A DNA stretch of 18,940 nt from CAYSWF01 sp964562905. Its GTDB lineage: Bacteria > Patescibacteriota > Andersenbacteria > UBA10190. Where the stretch lies: positions 1-18,940 of the forward strand of contig CAZLVG010000015.1 of assembly GCA_964562905.1 (NCBI GenBank). Reading direction: 5' to 3'. Below, piece by piece: positions 18,787-18,940 of the stretch; the stretch's first letter is position 1; each line of letters starts with the position of its first letter. Made by a program: the position numbers and the translations under genes. A model generated the notes under the pieces. That model saw only the letters and a program-made list of their open reading frames with translations, made no database searches and had not been told where the DNA came from.

Positions 18787-18940
18787 TAAAGATTTATCCA
18801 TCCTTCGCTCCTTCGGGAGCTGGGGAGGACAAGTCGCCTCCGGAAGGTCCCGCGTCCTATCAGCTTGTTGGTAGGGTAACGGCCTACCAAGGCTACGACG
18901 GGTAGCGGGTGTGAGAGCATGGACCCCAACACTGGGACTG

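Overview
The window reads as a chromosomal segment of a Candidate Phyla Radiation (Patescibacteria) bacterium, most likely of the Parcubacteria group. The clues are the 5' end of the 16S rRNA gene (GATGAACGCTGGCGGCGTGG, then GATAAGGCATGCAAGTCGAG), compact housekeeping genes with weak or absent Shine-Dalgarno sequences, -10 boxes almost touching start codons, an intein in a core gene, a long-tailed S16 and many short hairpin-forming intergenic repeats. The lineage call is inference from sequence style; no database was searched.

Layout. (1) 1-2993, minus strand: a histidine phosphatase gene followed by ftsH, which runs off the left edge and is split by a 455-codon intein with a LAGLIDADG endonuclease and an embedded helix-turn-helix. 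(2) 3011-3270: a 101-nt stem-loop element, a dispersed GTAACTAGTAAT-type repeat, tRNA-Arg(CCU) and a perfect palindrome. (3) 3357-6845: a cassette bounded by about 71-77 bp inverted repeats. It holds a secreted subtilisin-family protease with two CARDB-like repeats, two small exported polypeptides and the remnant of a second protease. (4) 6846-9022: a decayed tail of one large serine recombinase, then a second recombinase behind a strong promoter and a leader with two interleaved long stems. Its catalytic N-terminus is in another frame. (5) 9094-11426: a second cassette bounded by perfect 35-bp inverted repeats, with an XRE regulator, a conserved-looking unknown protein, a cytidine-deaminase-like protein and an HhH-GPD DNA glycosylase-like protein in an overlapping operon. 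(6) 11588-12374: a nucleoside deoxyribosyltransferase-MazG fusion with its own terminator. (7) 12593-17566, plus strand: rnhB, rpmF, nusB, rnc, rpsP, khpA, trmD and a divergent PAP2 family gene. (8) 17926-18940: rRNA promoter, structured leader and the first ~580 nt of 16S rRNA, whose helices 6 and 10 are both enlarged by related ~135-nt palindromic insertions.

How it fits together: the flanks are core functions (proteolysis, ribosome, rRNA and tRNA maturation). The middle, 3.3-12.4 kb, is an accessory island built around recombinase genes, with cargo on both sides held between inverted repeats. The best candidates for something undescribed are the interleaved-stem leader of the recombinase, the deaminase-glycosylase cassette, and the repeat-driven expansion of two 16S rRNA helices by a sequence family that also occurs between genes.
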